64,000 nt of DNA from Celeribacter baekdonensis B30. Lineage in GTDB: Bacteria > Pseudomonadota > Alphaproteobacteria > Rhodobacterales > Rhodobacteraceae. A model generated the notes under the pieces. That model worked only from the letters and a program-made list of their open reading frames with translations. It had not been told where the DNA came from and did not search any database. Below, one piece after another: positions 61,640 to 64,000 of this stretch; position 1 is the stretch's first letter, and each line of letters starts with the position of its first letter. The stretch covers positions 18,409 to 82,408 of the forward strand of contig NZ_AMRK01000015.1 in assembly GCF_000299875.1 (NCBI RefSeq), in the 5' to 3' direction. The position numbers were made by a program, and so were the translations under genes.

Positions 61640-62117
61640 GGCCCGTCTCCCGCGTTTCGAATTGCGGAAACAGCACATCGTTTTCCAGCCGGATATGCTC
61701 TTCGAGGTCGTCAAGGAATTCACCGACCCCGGTATAAAGCCGCGTCCAGCTTCGGCAGGCGCCGTCCGGCAATGTCAGGTTGTTGGTCAGGTGCCGGATT
61801 TGGCCGACTTCGGCTTCGTGGTTGTCATGATCCGCGCGCATTGCCGCAATCGGCGCATCCAGCCCCGCCGCCGCGTTGCGAATGGCGGGGAACAGGATCA
61901 GTTCCTCTTTCTTCATGTGAACTTCCAGGTCACCGATCATCCGGTGCAATAGGTCGGCCAAACCCGCGGGAACCTCCGTTTGCCCGGCATGGACCGCTTC
62001 GACCTTTTCCGACAAGGTCGCCAGTTCAGGAAGCTGGGCACGGTGTTTTGCGTGATACTCGGTCTCGATGAAACTGGTCAGGTCGCTCGGGTCTTGCGGG
62101 GGCATTGGTTTTGTCAT
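61632..62117 (-). CDS. hemerythrin-domain protein (RIC/YtfE-related)
   Basis: A 161-residue di-iron four-helix protein with metal-ligand motifs ETEYHAKHR (His22 or His25), VHMKKEELILFP, ADHDNHEAEV and EEHIRLENDVLFPQF. It lacks the N-terminal ScdA domain, so it is the short RIC type. Proteins of this group repair NO-damaged Fe-S centres or bind NO. It is second in the operon, 15 bp after the globin gene. Confidence 0.92.
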   Translation of the reverse strand: MTKPMPPQDPSDLTSFIETEYHAKHRAQLPELATLSEKVEAVHAGQTEVPAGLADLLHRMIGDLEVHMKKEELILFPAIRNAAAGLDAPIAAMRADHDNHEAEVGQIRHLTNNLTLPDGACRSWTRLYTGVGEFLDDLEEHIRLENDVLFPQFETRETGHV

Positions 62118-62132
62118 GTTCGTATCCTCGGG

Positions 62133-62576
62133 TCAGAGCAGTGATGGAATTGTCCGGGGCTTCGCATCCTCGACCGCCATATGCAGCGAGCGCGCGATCC
62201 GCTCGGCGCGTTCGATGACATGCGCCGCGCCTTCGGGCGGGCAGGTTTCGGCCGCGGTTTCGCGGAACAGCGTCAGCCAGCGGTCGAAATGATCCCAATC
62301 CACGGGCAGGCCGACATGCGCCGGGACCGGGGCTCCGTGATACCGGCCCGTCATCAAGGCGACCGAAGACCAGAAGGCCACCATGCGCTCCAAGTGCGGG
62401 CCCCAATCCGAAATCCGCTCCGCGAAGATCGGGCCAAGCGCCGAATCCGCGCGCACCTTGCCATAGAAACAATGCACCAGTTCGGTCAGCTTTTCCTCGT
62501 CCAGCCCGGTTCGCACCATGATCTCGGCGGTCATTTGCGGGCGGGCGGAATTGATCTGTGAGACGGTAGTCGACAT
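62133..62576 (-). CDS. group III truncated haemoglobin
   Basis: A 147-residue 2/2 globin with LTELVHCFYGKVRADSALG, the SDWGPHLERMVAFWSSV region with haem-pocket residues, and DHFDRWLTLFRETAAE with the probable proximal His. Group III trHbs bind O2 and NO. It is first in the NO-stress operon, 87 bp from the divergent nsrR start. A broken copy of such a gene is at 48833-49271. Confidence 0.93.
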   Translation of the reverse strand: MSTTVSQINSARPQMTAEIMVRTGLDEEKLTELVHCFYGKVRADSALGPIFAERISDWGPHLERMVAFWSSVALMTGRYHGAPVPAHVGLPVDWDHFDRWLTLFRETAAETCPPEGAAHVIERAERIARSLHMAVEDAKPRTIPSLL

Positions 62577-62625
62577 GGGCCCCTCTGGAAATTGATCTTG
62601 AGTCTCATGCTATCTCTGCTAAATA

Positions 62626-62640
62626 GGTATTGTAAATACC
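62626..62640. promoter_or_regulatory. probable NsrR operator between trHb operon and nsrR
   Basis: Inverted repeat ggtatt-gta-aatacc (62626-62640), extended by one near-match to taggtatt/aataccaa. It is AT-rich and central in the 87-bp divergent gap. NsrR operators are AT-rich inverted repeats of similar size. The arrangement fits repression of both directions relieved by NO. Confidence 0.75.
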
Positions 62641-62663
62641 AATTTGAAGATCTGCGGGACGCC

Positions 62664-63077
62664 ATGAACCTTACCTCCTTCACCGACTACGGACTTCGAA
62701 TGCTGATGCGGATGGCGAGCGCGCCCGACCGGGCGTTCTCAACGGCAGATTTGGCAGAGGAGTTCAAACTGTCGCGCAACCACCTGGCGAAGATCATGCA
62801 AAGGCTCGCACAGGGAGGGATCGTCGAGACCCGGCGCGGGGTGAATGGTGGCGCCGTCTTGCGATCCAGCCCCGCCGAGATCCGGCTTGGCGACGTCGTG
62901 CGGGTGCTCGAACAGGGGCAGGCGCTGGTCGCGTGTTTCGGGCCAGACGCGGGGTGCACGATAGAAGGCTGTTGCCGCCTGAAATCCCGGCTTCGGCAGG
63001 CGGAGCGTCAGTTCATCGCCGATCTGAACAGATCCACGCTCGCCGATATCGCCCTTCCCGAACCGGCAGCCGCATGA
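62664..63077 (+). CDS. nsrR: NsrR, Rrf2-family nitric-oxide-sensing repressor
   Basis: A 137-residue protein (ATG at 62664; MNLTSFTDYGLRMLMRMA is the NsrR-type start). The HTH is TADLAEEFKLSRNHLAKIMQ and the wing ETRRGVNGGAVLR. Fe-S ligands are Cys91, Cys98 and Cys103/104 in ACFGPDAGCTIEGCCRL, as in NO-sensing NsrR. Divergent from the seven-gene NO operon, with the operator in between. Confidence 0.93.
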   Translation: MNLTSFTDYGLRMLMRMASAPDRAFSTADLAEEFKLSRNHLAKIMQRLAQGGIVETRRGVNGGAVLRSSPAEIRLGDVVRVLEQGQALVACFGPDAGCTIEGCCRLKSRLRQAERQFIADLNRSTLADIALPEPAAA

Positions 63078-63096
63078 CGAAGAAAGGCAGATCAAG

Positions 63097-63404
63097 ATGA
63101 CAGCATCGTTGTCGTCGACGCGCAGGTGCTGGCCAGGGCTTTCGGTCTGCCCGTCGAAGAAACGCGGGCGCGGATGTAGGGCGGCAAGATCACCTCTCTT
63201 TCCGAGGCGGGCGAGGGCGAGGATGCGGGTCGTTGGCGCTTGACGTTTTGTCACCAAGGCCGCGCCCTGCGTTTGATTGTGGATGCCCGTGGCGAAGTCT
63301 TAGGACGAACGACTTTCCCGATTGGCTCTCGGAATGCTTCGAGCGGACCGGGAACTGCGTTGAGAGCGGCCAATGCTGCGCCAGCAGGACGCAAGGAGGC
63401 CTGA
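63097..63404 (+). pseudogene. broken DUF6522-like gene with in-frame TAG
   Basis: Frame 0 encodes SIVVVDAQVLARAFGLPVEE, then an in-frame TAG after ARM (63177-63179), then GGKITSLSEAGEGEDAGRWR and LTFCHQGRALRLIVDARGEV, up to a TGA at 63402. This is the DUF6522 pattern (short proteins of Rhodobacteraceae denitrification/redox loci). The likely ATG at 63097 is in another frame, so the gene has both a nonsense codon and a frame problem. Confidence 0.65.
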
Positions 63405-63420
63405 CGCCGAACCATTTTGA

Positions 63421-63804
63421 GAACCTTTTTGGCACTGGCGTCTGATCTACATCGCCTGCTCGTCCCGTCCGGCGCATGAACTTCTGGACCCTAAACTCAT
63501 CGATCTTGACCAGCCCTATACGAAAGAGTTCGAGGGTATGACCAAGGCGCGTGTCAATCTCGACGACCTGCTCGAAACCCGAGAGCGGCTGGTCGCGGAC
63601 ATCCGGTCTCGTCTCGACGAAAAGGCCGGGACGTTTCTCCTCGGCTTGCATGATAGTACGCCCGATTTCGATGCTATCGAGCGGCCGCAGGAAGCTGACC
63701 TGCCTGCGGTTCGTTGGAAGCTGATCAATCTGGAGAAATTGAAGAGGGATAACCTGGCCAAGTATGCGGAGCACAAAGCAGCGCTTGAAGCGCTCATCAG
63801 GTAG
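63421..63804 (+). pseudogene. 3' remnant of an AbiEii-type nucleotidyltransferase toxin
   Basis: The frame opens at 63421 and reads WRLIYIACSSRPAHELLDP, then TKEFEGMTKARVNLDDLLET, TFLLGLHDSTPDF and PAVRWKLINLEKLKR to a TAG at 63804. These are C-terminal features of AbiEii/AbiGii-like toxins (FLLS...P..RWKL.NL). The N-terminal nucleotidyltransferase domain (GS..D) and the antitoxin AbiEi are absent, so it is a fragment. The first start in frame is 63538, giving only 88 residues. Confidence 0.68.
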
Positions 63805-64000
63805 TCAACACCGTCGCTGTCGCTCCGTTCAGGGAGTGACCGGTCCCTGCAGTCAAATGCGATGCATGAATGCCTCGAAGGCATGATTTCCCAAACGATG
63901 CCAGTGAGTTACATTAAGCGACGAGTTTGGGGACTTGGCGTTCGACCAATCGCAAGTATCGTTGGTTGCCCGTCCCCGCAACCAAAAATCATCAATATAT
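63805..64000. other. right edge, no gene visible
   Basis: 196 bp with no supported open frame or strong repeat. It becomes AT-richer toward the end (catcaatatat). It may hold the upstream region of a gene beyond the window. Confidence 0.4.

Noticed and set aside
1..64000. tRNA, rRNA, CRISPR array, insertion-sequence transposase
   Set aside because: None was recognised by reading both strands; a covariance or profile search would be the decisive test.

Overview
The window is GC-rich DNA with the gene content of an alphaproteobacterium, most likely of the Rhodobacteraceae type. The evidence is the Tra/Trb element with DUF2285/DUF6499 regulators, a class I PHA synthase, and NsrR/NnrS nitric-oxide genes, together with GC-rich codons and frequent four-base ATGA gene overlaps. 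No rRNA, tRNA, CRISPR array, integrase or attachment site was seen. The organism assignment is inference.

Region 1 (about 1-35,060) is the core of an integrative and conjugative element, or a closely related plasmid, read mostly rightward. It carries conserved hypothetical genes, a strawberry-notch-type helicase with an N-terminal methyltransferase-like domain, a Toprim/primase-like protein and a DUF2493 protein. Next is a control block (13,558-15,993) that matches the ICEMlSymR7A transfer switch gene for gene: DUF736, an XRE repressor (QseC-like), a small DUF2285 antiactivator (QseM-like), a DUF6499+DUF2285 activator split over two frames (FseA-like, probably joined by +1 ribosomal frameshifting) and an AlpA-like excisionase (RdfS-like). 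Then come RepA with in-gene iterons, ParA and a ribbon-helix-helix partner, DUF2840, the TraF peptidase, a second DUF736 protein, a lytic transglycosylase, a relaxase with a repeat-rich candidate oriT, TraG, a CopG protein, trbBCDEJKLFGI and DUF2274.

Two cargo insertions run against the grain of this element. A small one (24,761-25,411) lies between copG and trbB. The larger, at 8,332-12,794, is the most interesting object in the window: a compact leftward operon DUF3800 - radical SAM - DEDDh exonuclease - P-loop kinase/NTPase - aldo/keto reductase. It combines two nuclease-like proteins with three small-molecule or nucleotide-type enzymes. I do not recognise it as a described system; its position in a mobile element suggests anti-phage or inter-element conflict.

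Region 2 (35,066-55,138) is accessory or chromosomal. A LysR gene closes the transfer region. A leftward operon (membrane protein, TetR, beta-CASP metallo-hydrolase, LOG-family protein, HlyD adaptor, RbbA-type ABC protein, ABC permease, alpha/beta hydrolase) is divergent from phaC, a membrane protein and a c-type cytochrome. After a broken truncated-haemoglobin gene comes a TetR/adaptor/RND efflux operon. Both TetR loci carry almost the same inverted-repeat operator, so the two modules are probably co-regulated.

Region 3 (55,272-64,000) holds a MarR regulator with a Cys/His tail, a secreted protein with a predicted N-terminal histidine, a redoxin and a MOSC protein. Convergent to them is a seven-gene nitric-oxide/nitrosative-stress operon (truncated haemoglobin, hemerythrin, AhpD-like, DUF488, nitronate monooxygenase-like, 5-formyl-THF cyclo-ligase, NnrS), divergent from nsrR. 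The right end holds two broken genes, a DUF6522-like gene and a 3' remnant of an AbiEii-type toxin.
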